Of a stretch of 64,000 nucleotides of DNA, positions 1 to 7,631 are shown piece by piece. How positions within the stretch are numbered: the first letter of the stretch is position 1; the number at the start of each line of letters is the position of its first letter. A model generated the notes under the pieces. It saw only the letters and a list, made by a program, of their open reading frames with translations. It had not been told where the DNA came from and searched no databases. The stretch spans positions 1-64,000 of the forward strand of contig JBEBJA010000077.1 in assembly GCA_040080145.1 (NCBI GenBank), given 5' to 3'. The position numbers were made by a program, and so were the translations under genes. Origin of the DNA: JANXVY01 sp040080145 (lineage in GTDB: Bacteria > Pseudomonadota > Alphaproteobacteria > Rhizobiales > Hyphomicrobiaceae).

Positions 1-754
1 AGGTGGCGGGGTTGGGGTGGGTGCCGGTCCAGGCGGGATCGGGGGTCGCGATCTGGTTCATGGTGGCGACGACGCCGGTCACGATGTCGTCGATGTAGGT
101 AAAGTCGCGCGAGTGAATGCCGTTGTTGTAAACCGGGATCGGCTCGCCCTTGAAGATTTTTTGCGTGAAACTGTAGATCGCCATGTCGGGGCGACCCCAC
201 GGACCATAGACGGTGAAAAAGCGCAAGCCAGTCATGGGAAGCCGATAGAGATGCGCATAGGAATGCGCCATCAATTCGTTGGCCTTCTTGGTCGCGGCGT
301 AGAGCGACAGCGGGTGGTCGACATTATCCTCGACGTGGAAGGGCATCGCCGTATTTGCCCCATAGACGGAGCTCGACGAGGCGAAGACGCAATGGGCGAC
401 GGCGTTGCGGCGGCAGCCTTCGAGGATGTTGAGGAAGCCTTGCAGGTTTGAATCGGCGTAGGCTTGCGGATTTTCCAGCGAATAGCGGACGCCGGCTTGG
501 GCCGCGAGATGGACGACGCGGTCGAAGCGTCCGGTTTCAAACAGCGCCGCCATCTGGGCTTGGTCAGCGATGTCCGCGTCGACCATGGTGAATGCCGTGT
601 GGCCGGCGATTTTGACAATCCGGGCGCGCTTCAGGGCGACGTCGTAGTAGGCGTTGAAGTTGTCGACGCCGACGACGGCGTGGCCCTGTTCAAGCAGGCG
701 CGCGGCGGTATGGAAGCCGATAAAACCTGCAGCGCCAGTGACGAGAATTTTCAT
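1..754 (-). CDS. UDP-glucuronate 4-epimerase-type NAD-dependent sugar epimerase (3' end outside window)
   Basis: The frame is open from the ATG at 754 to the window edge, giving 251 residues without a stop, so the C-terminus is missing. It is a short-chain dehydrogenase-fold sugar nucleotide epimerase. The NAD-binding glycine motif GAAGFIG is at residues 7-13, SSSSVYG near 127-132, and the catalytic YAATK has Tyr152 and Lys156. GPWGRPDMA followed by RDFTYIDDI is typical of UDP-glucuronate 4-epimerases, which make UDP-galacturonate for surface polysaccharides. The polymerase-like and Wzz-like genes at 953-3627, on the same strand, support a role in exopolysaccharide or O-antigen synthesis. The substrate is inferred from motifs. 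Confidence 0.88.
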   Translation of the reverse strand, partial: MKILVTGAAGFIGFHTAARLLEQGHAVVGVDNFNAYYDVALKRARIVKIAGHTAFTMVDADIADQAQMAALFETGRFDRVVHLAAQAGVRYSLENPQAYADSNLQGFLNILEGCRRNAVAHCVFASSSSVYGANTAMPFHVEDNVDHPLSLYAATKKANELMAHSYAHLYRLPMTGLRFFTVYGPWGRPDMAIYSFTQKIFKGEPIPVYNNGIHSRDFTYIDDIVTGVVATMNQIATPDPAWTGTHPNPAT

Positions 755-816
755 GATTCCAACTTGCACGTTAGCTGTGCTTTGTCGATGTGATGCAGCG
801 TGCTTTTCGACATCTT

Positions 817-856
817 ATACCAAACCGCATCAGTACTGACTTATGCGGTTTGGTAT
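817..856. repeat. REP-like palindrome, ATACCAAACCGCAT arms
   Basis: A perfect 14-bp inverted repeat, ATACCAAACCGCAT and its complement, surrounds a 12-nt spacer. It lies between the epimerase start and the polymerase stop. A diverged relative with the same TTGGTAT end is at 58060-58090, so this is a dispersed palindromic repeat rather than a gene-specific operator. Confidence 0.75.
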
Positions 857-899
857 CCGCGCGTGGGGTTGGTGGGGCGGCCACGCGCAAAGCAAAGAG

Positions 900-954
900 A
901 ATACCAGCCCGCAGCCGGTCAAACGAAGAGGCAAAACTTCTGCGCGCTGGTATT
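900..954. repeat. Second palindromic unit (AATACCAGC arms), possible terminator
   Basis: AATACCAGC at 900-908 pairs with GCTGGTATT at 946-954, and GCAG at 911-914 pairs with CTGC at 940-943 after a small internal loop. The structure lies exactly at the 3' end of the polymerase-like gene, whose stop is at 953. Its arms resemble those of the 817-856 palindrome, so the two may form a REP doublet. It could cap or stabilise the 3' end of the polysaccharide operon mRNA. Confidence 0.5.
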
Positions 955-2248
955 AGCGCGGCGACCCGAGCGTCGGCGACCATAGACCGATCGTCCGGCG
1001 GCTTAAGGCGACGCCTAGCAGCAGGGGGCCGGGCCAGATGAGATAGCACAACGCCTCCAGGTTTTCACCGAATGAGTTGATGAACAAAACGATGATGACG
1101 CCGAGTCCTGCTCTCGCGGTCTTGTCGCGCTGCGCCTTGATGAGCAATTCGCCGAAGGTCCAGGCCATTGGCATGGCAAGGGCGGCAAACCCCACTCCGC
1201 CTTTCACGAACAGAAGCCCGTTCCAAGTGTGATGAGAGCCGATGGGCATGAACTCGGTCAAGTGCGGGCCTCGCTCGACCGCCCCGTGACCGAAAATAGG
1301 CGCCTCGTTGCTCCAGCGGTGGATGGCGATCCTTTGCAGAGTTGCACGCACGCGGCTCGAGTCGGCACGGGCGGCGTTGAAGGTCGTGACGGCGGAATTA
1401 ACGAATGCCAGCAGCGTGTCGAAGGTGAGGGCGAGGATAGCGGCGGTGACCCCCGTTACGCCCATCATCATGGGGCGGTAGAGTTGCGAAAGGACAGGTA
1501 TGGCGACGATCAGGACCGGGATTGCGACGAGCGAAAGGCGCGACTTCGCCAGCCAGCACACCAGAACAGCCGCCGCGACAGCCACCATACGCCAGCGGAA
1601 ATCCCGGTCAAACAGCCCCATGACGAGGGCAATTTGAGCGACCAAGGCAGCGGCTGGGCCCCATGGCGCGTAGAACCGGAAGCGTACGTCGGTCGTGCCT
1701 GGGTCGATCCAGTGGGTGCCGACCTCAAAGAATGCCGGGCTGGCGCCCCCTAAATAGTAGAGCGGGGACGTATAGAGGACCGGCGGCAGGCCAACCTGGC
1801 TCGCCGCCACGAAGATCGGAATGAGGATCAGCGTTTGCGCCGACAGGATGTTCATGGCGCGGAACAGAACTTGCGGCCGGATGCGTAGCGATGCGCCCGC
1901 ATATGGCAGCAGCGCAAACAGCGCCCAGCCCTTGGCCCAGCCAAACAGAGATTTGGCGATTTCGATCACGGAAAAATCGAAATTGAGGTGGCCGACCACC
2001 AGGGCCACGACCATAGCGGCCATGCCGAGCATCCAGACCCAGACGCCGAACGGCAGCGGCTTCATAGTTGCGGGATCAAGCTCGGTCAGGCCGAGCCTGC
2101 GAGACATGCCCCACAGCGCCAAGCCCCAGGCGGCCATCGGAAACACGTGATAGAGCGCGCCCAAAACCCAGAGCGCCCATGTACCAACGATCAGCCAATG
2201 GACGATTGTTTCTTCCGGCGTTTTATCGTCTGCAGATGTTGCAGCCAT
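953..2248 (-). CDS. O-antigen ligase/polymerase-like polytopic membrane protein
   Basis: This 431-residue, very hydrophobic protein has about ten predicted membrane segments. A larger loop near residues 300-345 (ending around FMPIGSHHTWNGLL) matches the arrangement of the Wzy/WaaL polysaccharide polymerase and ligase superfamily. That superfamily has little sequence conservation, so the assignment rests on topology, the His-containing loop and context. The ATG at 2248 overlaps the end of the Wzz-like gene by 58 bp, implying translational coupling. It probably polymerises or ligates repeat units in the inner membrane. The specific reaction cannot be told from sequence. Confidence 0.72.
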   Translation of the reverse strand: MAATSADDKTPEETIVHWLIVGTWALWVLGALYHVFPMAAWGLALWGMSRRLGLTELDPATMKPLPFGVWVWMLGMAAMVVALVVGHLNFDFSVIEIAKSLFGWAKGWALFALLPYAGASLRIRPQVLFRAMNILSAQTLILIPIFVAASQVGLPPVLYTSPLYYLGGASPAFFEVGTHWIDPGTTDVRFRFYAPWGPAAALVAQIALVMGLFDRDFRWRMVAVAAAVLVCWLAKSRLSLVAIPVLIVAIPVLSQLYRPMMMGVTGVTAAILALTFDTLLAFVNSAVTTFNAARADSSRVRATLQRIAIHRWSNEAPIFGHGAVERGPHLTEFMPIGSHHTWNGLLFVKGGVGFAALAMPMAWTFGELLIKAQRDKTARAGLGVIIVLFINSFGENLEALCYLIWPGPLLLGVALSRRTIGLWSPTLGSPR

Positions 2249-3627
2249 GCGAGACCCCAGGCGATGAGAGAGAACAGCGTCCCGATCATGCCGCCAGCGA
2301 AGGCATACAACCGGCGCGGCTGTTCATGGCCCTGCGGCATGTTCGGCACGGCCAGGACCTGCAGGATTGGATAGGCGCCATAGATATCGGACTTCGAGGT
2401 GTCGACGCGGGCGAGTGCTGAGGAGTACACGGCCTCGGCGAGAATGTGGTCTTTCTTCAAGTCTTCGAGTTTGGCGGCTGCCCCACTCAGCCGTTTGATT
2501 TCTTCTTCAAGGCGGTCTCGCTCGACCGTCAAGGTTTCGATTTCCTTGGCCTTGCCGTCGATCAGGGCTTCATTGCGCACCATCTGCTGGAGCAGTTCGG
2601 CCTGTTTGGAGACGTTGGTCATCAGGATCGACACGCGACCGATGCCCTGCTTGCCAATCCCCAGTTCGTCCATACGTTTGACGAGTTGTTCCAAGCTGGC
2701 TTGGCGGCGCTTGTCGAAGTTGATCAGAACCGGATTTTCCGGGCCTAAGCGTTTGGTTTCGGCTTCATACTGACTGTTTGCATCGGCAAAATCGGTGACC
2801 ATCTTGATAAGAGCTGGATCACCTGCCAAGCGCAAGGCGAGGCCAGCGTTCGCGCTGTCGATGCCGATGCGGGCGATCAGTTTGGCCTGCTCTTCGCGCA
2901 GCTTGCCCTGTTCGCCAGTCAAGTCGGTCAGCTTGCGGCGGGTCGTGCCAAGGTTTCCAACGGATTCGTTGAACTGGCTGATCGACACCAAGCCGCTCGA
3001 CACTTGAATGTCGGTAATCTTCTGGCGGGCGTAGGCGACGGCGTCTTTGTAGCCTTTGAGGTTGAGCGTGATCGCCGCCGACCGCTTTTCTAATTCGTCC
3101 TGGCGCAAGATATCGAGTTGCTTATTCAGCGCGCCAATCAAGGCAACCGCTTTACGGTGCGCGAGTTCGGGGGCATTCGCCGCCATTTCAAACTGCATCA
3201 GGCCGGTTTCATCAATCAGCTTGATGCGGGGGCGGCCGAATTCGGCGTACGTCAGCCCTGTTGCCTGAGCTGCTGCAACGCGCACCTGATCGCTGTCGGC
3301 GATTTCCTTGTAGACCACCTTCGGCGACAGCGAGACCGAGCTGAAGGGCGAGTTGGCGGTCGATGTGGCCTGGCCGATGGTATCGAGCTGCATGGTCGCG
3401 CTTTGGGCGGAGCCGGGCAGGATCAGCGTGAAGCGGCTGGCGAATTTCAACGGGGTGATGGCCAGATATGCCAGCGCCAGGGACCATGCGAGCAGTACGG
3501 ACAGCCCCGCGCCGCGCAGGTAGCGCATGAGCACAGCGCGGTCTCCGCGCCGGAGCAAGCCACGGCCCGACCGTCGGTCGTTCCAGGCGCCGCCCATACC
3601 TTCGCCAATGCCGTTGGCAATCGTCAT
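2191..3627 (-). CDS. Wzz/GumC-like polysaccharide chain-length or export protein
   Basis: This 478-residue protein has the layout of polysaccharide co-polymerases. There is a cytoplasmic N-terminus, a membrane helix at about residues 38-60, a long periplasmic region rich in predicted coiled coil (about 160-400, with many Lys/Glu/Leu heptads), and a second membrane helix near 440-460 before a short basic tail. No Walker motif of an attached tyrosine kinase is visible, so it is the membrane component only. It is first in a same-strand unit with the polymerase-like and epimerase genes and probably sets chain length or bridges export. Confidence 0.82.
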   Translation of the reverse strand: MTIANGIGEGMGGAWNDRRSGRGLLRRGDRAVLMRYLRGAGLSVLLAWSLALAYLAITPLKFASRFTLILPGSAQSATMQLDTIGQATSTANSPFSSVSLSPKVVYKEIADSDQVRVAAAQATGLTYAEFGRPRIKLIDETGLMQFEMAANAPELAHRKAVALIGALNKQLDILRQDELEKRSAAITLNLKGYKDAVAYARQKITDIQVSSGLVSISQFNESVGNLGTTRRKLTDLTGEQGKLREEQAKLIARIGIDSANAGLALRLAGDPALIKMVTDFADANSQYEAETKRLGPENPVLINFDKRRQASLEQLVKRMDELGIGKQGIGRVSILMTNVSKQAELLQQMVRNEALIDGKAKEIETLTVERDRLEEEIKRLSGAAAKLEDLKKDHILAEAVYSSALARVDTSKSDIYGAYPILQVLAVPNMPQGHEQPRRLYAFAGGMIGTLFSLIAWGLAWLQHLQTIKRRKKQSSIG

Positions 3628-4037
3628 GTCACCATGTGCTCTTTGGAGGCCGCGTTACAATTCCAAAGGACACCATGGGGCTAAAAGGGTTTCAGAATGG
3701 TTCATGGGCGTATGAAATGTGGGCGGGGGTAGTCTCGATAATGTCCGGTCTGGCGCAGTTGGCTTCAATACAGACCTGCGCGCAATCAGATGGGACGGCC
3801 GATAGCCTGCCAACTTTTGGCTCAGAACATTCAGGCTTCACAATTGTTTATCGGACAGCCCAACCAGAAATCAAATTGGCCTAGCGCTAGGCCCTTGCCC
3901 ACTAAAATTTTGACCGATATCATTCATCATTCAAAACATTGAGCACCAGAGGAATGTGGCAAGGTGCGACCACAGCAAATCCAACTTCGGCAGCCCTATC
4001 CATGGGCTTCCGAATTGGGGAGATCGGAACGCCGCCC
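3628..4037. other. Gene-free stretch with a perfect 16-bp palindrome
   Basis: This 410-bp region between two minus-strand genes should hold the promoter of the polysaccharide unit. The only clear structure is the perfect palindrome GGCCTAGCGCTAGGCC at 3878-3893, which could be an operator. Base composition is less GC-rich than in the neighbouring genes around 3820-3950. Short open frames here lack ribosome sites and recognisable sequence, so I see no gene. Confidence 0.5.
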
Positions 4038-5363
4038 CTACCCTGCGGCCATCGCTTCGTTCTCGCCGGTTTGGCCTTTGCCGCCGGTGGAGCCGACGGG
4101 TTTGACGCGCAGGGCGGTGATTTTGTTGCGGGATTTGCGCAGAACTTCGAAGCGGTAGCCGTGGAAGGTGAAGGCCTGGCCCGGCTCTGGGATCGTCTGG
4201 GCCTCGTGGATGACGAGGCCGGCGATGGTGGTCGCTTCTTCGTCGGGCAGGTTCCAGGCCATGTGGCGGTTCAGGTCGCGGATGGCGACGATGCCGTCGA
4301 CGTTGACCGTGCCGTCGGCCTGCGGGCGGATGGCGGTTTCGTTGCTGTCGTGCTCGTCGGCGATCTGGCCGACGATCTCTTCGAGGATGTCTTCCAGCGT
4401 GATGAGGCCTTGGACTTCGCCGTACTCGTCGACGACGAGGGCCATCTGCTGCTTCTGCTTCAGGAACTGATTGAGCTGGTCTTTGACGCTCGTGGTGTCG
4501 GGCACGAACCAGGGTTTGGCGGCAAAGGCCATGACGTCGAGCTTGGCGACATCCCAGCCGATCCTGCCCAGGGCGACGAGCAGGTCCTTGGTATGGAGGA
4601 CGCCGACGATGTTTTCGGGCTCGTCCTTCCAGATCGGCACGCGGGTGTACTGGGACTTCAGGACTTCGTCGATGATGGTCTGGGGCGGTTCATCGGCGTT
4701 AACGGTTTCCATCTTGGTGCGGTGGACCATGATGTCGAGAACCTGGAGGTCGGACAGATCGAGCACGCCGCCAAGCATATTGGCGTCGCCCCTGGCGACC
4801 GCACCCTCTTTGTGGCCGAGTTCAATCGTGCCGCGCAGTTCCTCGTGGGCGGCCAGGATGTTGGCGGCGTCGTCGCGGGTCGAGGGGGTCAACTTCAACA
4901 GGAACCGGACGACGACCTGCATTGCAATCGTCAGCGGCGACAGGATCGCGATGGTGATGCGCATGAACGGGGCAATGGAGAGCGCAACCTTGTCGGCGTC
5001 GGCGAGTGCAAACGTCTTGGGTAGAACCGCGCAGAAGATCACGATCAGTGCCGTCATGATGGCGGTTGCAAAGACGACGCCGACTTCGCCAACGAGTTTG
5101 ACGGCCAGGGCGGAGGCCAACGCTGCCGCCAGCACGTCGACCAGGGTGTTGCCCAACAGAACTGCGCCGATCACGCGCTCGGGATTGACCATCAGCCGAT
5201 TGACGAGCTTCGCGTTGCGGTCGCCTTCCTGCTCCAGCGCGTGCATGCGGGCGCGCGACGACGCGGTGAGCGCTGTTTCGCTCATATTGAAGAATGCCGA
5301 CAGCGCGAGTGCGACGACGATGGCTACTACGATCAGGATGATTTCAAAGGACATAATTCGCAA
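4038..5363 (-). CDS. CNNM/CorC-HlyC family protein (DUF21, two CBS domains, transporter-associated domain)
   Basis: This 441-residue protein has the full family layout. A DUF21 membrane domain with about four helices covers residues 1-190, a CBS pair about 205-335, and a C-terminal CorC/HlyC domain about 350-430. VVDEYGEVQGLITLEDILEEIVGQI is the hallmark of the second CBS motif. Members are linked to Mg2+/Co2+ efflux or homeostasis, and older annotations call them hemolysins. Its position 29 bp after aroKB, on the same strand, matches a gene order I know from related alphaproteobacteria (xerD / aroK-aroB-CNNM). The ion specificity is not shown by the sequence. Confidence 0.9.
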   Translation of the reverse strand: MRIMSFEIILIVVAIVVALALSAFFNMSETALTASSRARMHALEQEGDRNAKLVNRLMVNPERVIGAVLLGNTLVDVLAAALASALAVKLVGEVGVVFATAIMTALIVIFCAVLPKTFALADADKVALSIAPFMRITIAILSPLTIAMQVVVRFLLKLTPSTRDDAANILAAHEELRGTIELGHKEGAVARGDANMLGGVLDLSDLQVLDIMVHRTKMETVNADEPPQTIIDEVLKSQYTRVPIWKDEPENIVGVLHTKDLLVALGRIGWDVAKLDVMAFAAKPWFVPDTTSVKDQLNQFLKQKQQMALVVDEYGEVQGLITLEDILEEIVGQIADEHDSNETAIRPQADGTVNVDGIVAIRDLNRHMAWNLPDEEATTIAGLVIHEAQTIPEPGQAFTFHGYRFEVLRKSRNKITALRVKPVGSTGGKGQTGENEAMAAG

Positions 5364-5392
5364 TCTAGCACATCTGGCTTTAAAATTTCTGC

Positions 5393-7189
5393 TCAGCTCT
5401 CGATTTCCCGGGCCAAGAAGTCCTTAACGGTTTCGGGCTCGATGTCGCGGGTGACAAAGGCCTCGCCGACGCCGCGAACCATGATGAAGGTCAGGCGTCC
5501 GGCCTTGACCTTTTTATCCTGGCCCATGAGTGCGAGCAATTGAGCCGCATCGGCCCTGCCGCCAGGGATGTCGCCGATCCGGGTTGGCAAGCCAACCGCC
5601 TTCAGGTGGCTTTCGGCCCTATGCGCGGTTCCGGGCGGGCAGAGCTTGAGTTGCTCCGACAAGCGGATTGCGAGGCACATGCCGATGGCGACGCCCTCAC
5701 CGTGGAGCAGGCGGTCCGAGTAGCCGGTCCAGGCTTCGAGCGCGTGGCCGAAGGTATGGCCCAAATTGAGCAGGGCGCGATCGCCGTTTTCGTGCTCGTC
5801 GCGAACGACGATATCAGCCTTGGCTTTGACGCTGGTTTCAATGGTGCGGGTCAGAGCCCCGGTATCGTTGCCGAACACGCCGCGCCAGTTGGCTTCGAGC
5901 CAGTTGAAGAATTGTGCGTCGCCGAGAAGGCCATATTTCGCGACTTCGGCGTATCCAGCTTTCAGCTCGCGCAGAGGTAGCGTCGAGAGCACGTTGGTGT
6001 CGGCCAGGACGAGGCTTGGCTGGTGGAAGGTGCCGATCAGATTCTTGCCGTGGCTTGTATTAATGCCGGTCTTGCCGCCGACCGAGCTATCGACTTGGGC
6101 CAGCAGCGAGGTTGGAATTTGCACGAAGCGGACGCCGCGGCGCAGGATGCTGGCGGCAAAGCCCGCGAGATCGCCGATGACGCCGCCACCAAGCGGAATG
6201 ACGATGTCGCCGCGCTCAAGCTCCATCGACAGGAGGCTTTCACACAGAGGCTGGAGTTCGCGGAAAGATTTGGTCGATTCGCCCGCTGGCAGCACGACCG
6301 TGCCTGCAAACGAGCCGTGCTCGCGCAGGCTCGCTTCCAATGCGGCAAGGTGGAATTTCGCCACGTTTTGGTCGGTGACGATGGCACATTTCACCTTGCC
6401 AAACCGCTCCTTGATGCGAGCACCTGCTTCTTGCAGCAAGCCCGGTCCAATTACGACATCGTAGGCGCGCCCAGGAAGCGGCACGGCCACGATGCGGGGC
6501 ATTCTTGGCTGGGCCGCGCTGGACTGCGCCGAATCAGGCTGCGGGGAAGACGTATTTGCCGGGTCCGTCGTCACGCCGTGCTCCACATTCGTCGTTTCCT
6601 GGTTGGGTTTGGCAGCCGCGCGAGCCAACGCAGTGGATCGCTTCAACGCTTCGACGGCTTCGGTAACTATCTGATCGTGGGGGACGTCGCGGCTTTGGAT
6701 CGTGATGTCGGCTTGCGCATAGACGGGGTAACGCACCGCCATCAGGTTGCGCATAGTGGCTTCCGGGTCCGCCGTCCGCAACAATGGCCGCGATTCGCGC
6801 TTGGCGACGCGCTTCATCAGGATGGGCAGTTCGGCTTTCAGCCAGATCGAGATGCCGTGGTCTTGGATGTTTTGCCTGGTTTCGGCACTCATGAAGGCGC
6901 CGCCGCCGGTCGCCAAGACTTGCGGGCCATTGCTCAAAAGGCGCTGGATCACGCGCCGTTCGCCGTCGCGGAAAAACGCTTCACCGTGATCGGCGAAGAT
7001 CTCGTTGATGGTCTTTTGGGCGGAGGTTTCGATTTCTTCGTCGACGTCGACGAACGGCAAGCCCAGGCGCGCGGCCATGCGTCGGCCGACCGAGGACTTG
7101 CCGCACCCCATCAGCCCGACCATGACGATTGACCGGCGTCCCAGCGCCTCACGCAGACCGCTCACCATTCCCGTCCCTGAACTCTTCAT
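5393..7189 (-). CDS. aroKB: Bifunctional shikimate kinase / 3-dehydroquinate synthase fusion
   Basis: One 598-residue frame carries two enzymes of the shikimate pathway. The shikimate kinase is residues about 18-190, with Walker A GLMGCGKSS at 25-33, FVDVDEEI at 47-53, the FRDGE motif near 73-77 and GGG at 95-97. A Ser/Pro/Gln-rich linker of about 40 residues (190-230) leads to 3-dehydroquinate synthase, about 233-598. Its signatures are GDIVIPLGGGVIGDLAGFAAS, VDSSVGGKTGIN, the zinc-ligand regions and NLGHTFGHALE. The two activities are steps 5 and 2 of chorismate synthesis. Separate adjacent genes are common. The linker and intact motifs argue for a genuine fusion, not a sequencing error. 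The start may be the second Met, 21 bp downstream. Confidence 0.94.
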   Translation of the reverse strand: MKSSGTGMVSGLREALGRRSIVMVGLMGCGKSSVGRRMAARLGLPFVDVDEEIETSAQKTINEIFADHGEAFFRDGERRVIQRLLSNGPQVLATGGGAFMSAETRQNIQDHGISIWLKAELPILMKRVAKRESRPLLRTADPEATMRNLMAVRYPVYAQADITIQSRDVPHDQIVTEAVEALKRSTALARAAAKPNQETTNVEHGVTTDPANTSSPQPDSAQSSAAQPRMPRIVAVPLPGRAYDVVIGPGLLQEAGARIKERFGKVKCAIVTDQNVAKFHLAALEASLREHGSFAGTVVLPAGESTKSFRELQPLCESLLSMELERGDIVIPLGGGVIGDLAGFAASILRRGVRFVQIPTSLLAQVDSSVGGKTGINTSHGKNLIGTFHQPSLVLADTNVLSTLPLRELKAGYAEVAKYGLLGDAQFFNWLEANWRGVFGNDTGALTRTIETSVKAKADIVVRDEHENGDRALLNLGHTFGHALEAWTGYSDRLLHGEGVAIGMCLAIRLSEQLKLCPPGTAHRAESHLKAVGLPTRIGDIPGGRADAAQLLALMGQDKKVKAGRLTFIMVRGVGEAFVTRDIEPETVKDFLAREIES

Positions 7190-7447
7190 CTACTTAGGCC
7201 ATCTCTAAACTAGCGCTTGGGTTTGCGAGGGATTCTACAGGATTACCGCAGAATTTCGCGCCCTCCTTCATTTTGGGGATAAATTTCTCGCCCCCCGCAT
7301 TCGCTAACCATCCCAACACGTTGCTTCTTTAAGCTGCGATGGAGTGCAGCGAAGACCAGCGACGGCACCCCATCTCGCACTTGATCTGCAAGCCATAATG
7401 ACGCCAACAAGTGCCGTGACATATCATTTGGATGCGAGTTCGACAAA

Positions 7448-7594
7448 ATGCCGAGTTTGTTGCGGTTCCTGGTTGTGGTGGGTGGGTTGACGGCGATGGT
7501 GTCGGGTGGCCTCTATGTTCTTGCGACCCAGTTCGAACCCGTACAGCAGGAAGTTTCCAAACCCGTTCCCAACGTCAAAATCCGCCGTCCCTGA
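7448..7594 (+). CDS. Small single-pass membrane protein upstream of the xerD cluster
   Basis: This is a 48-residue frame, MPSLLRFLVVVGGLTAMVSG..., ending KIRRP-stop. It has one hydrophobic helix at residues 4-27 and a short basic or proline-containing tail, typical of a small inner-membrane protein. It lies in the divergent region between aroKB and the 7632 gene, 37 bp before the latter and on the same strand. Short membrane proteins of this kind occur upstream of xerD in other Hyphomicrobiales as far as I recall. Function is unknown. The coherent membrane helix and position support it. There is no strong Shine-Dalgarno. Confidence 0.6.
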   Translation: MPSLLRFLVVVGGLTAMVSGGLYVLATQFEPVQQEVSKPVPNVKIRRP

Positions 7595-7631
7595 CCGGCG
7601 CCTTGCACCGGCGCCCAACTCCCATGGTTCG

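Noticed and set aside
3636..3884. Plus-strand 82-codon frame in the gap upstream of the Wzz-like gene
   Set aside because: It starts in the expected leader of the divergent gene, has unusual composition and no recognisable sequence, and covers the 16-bp palindrome.
7243..7446. Minus-strand frame between aroKB and the 48-residue membrane protein gene
   Set aside because: There is no ribosome site or family resemblance, and it occupies the divergent promoter region.
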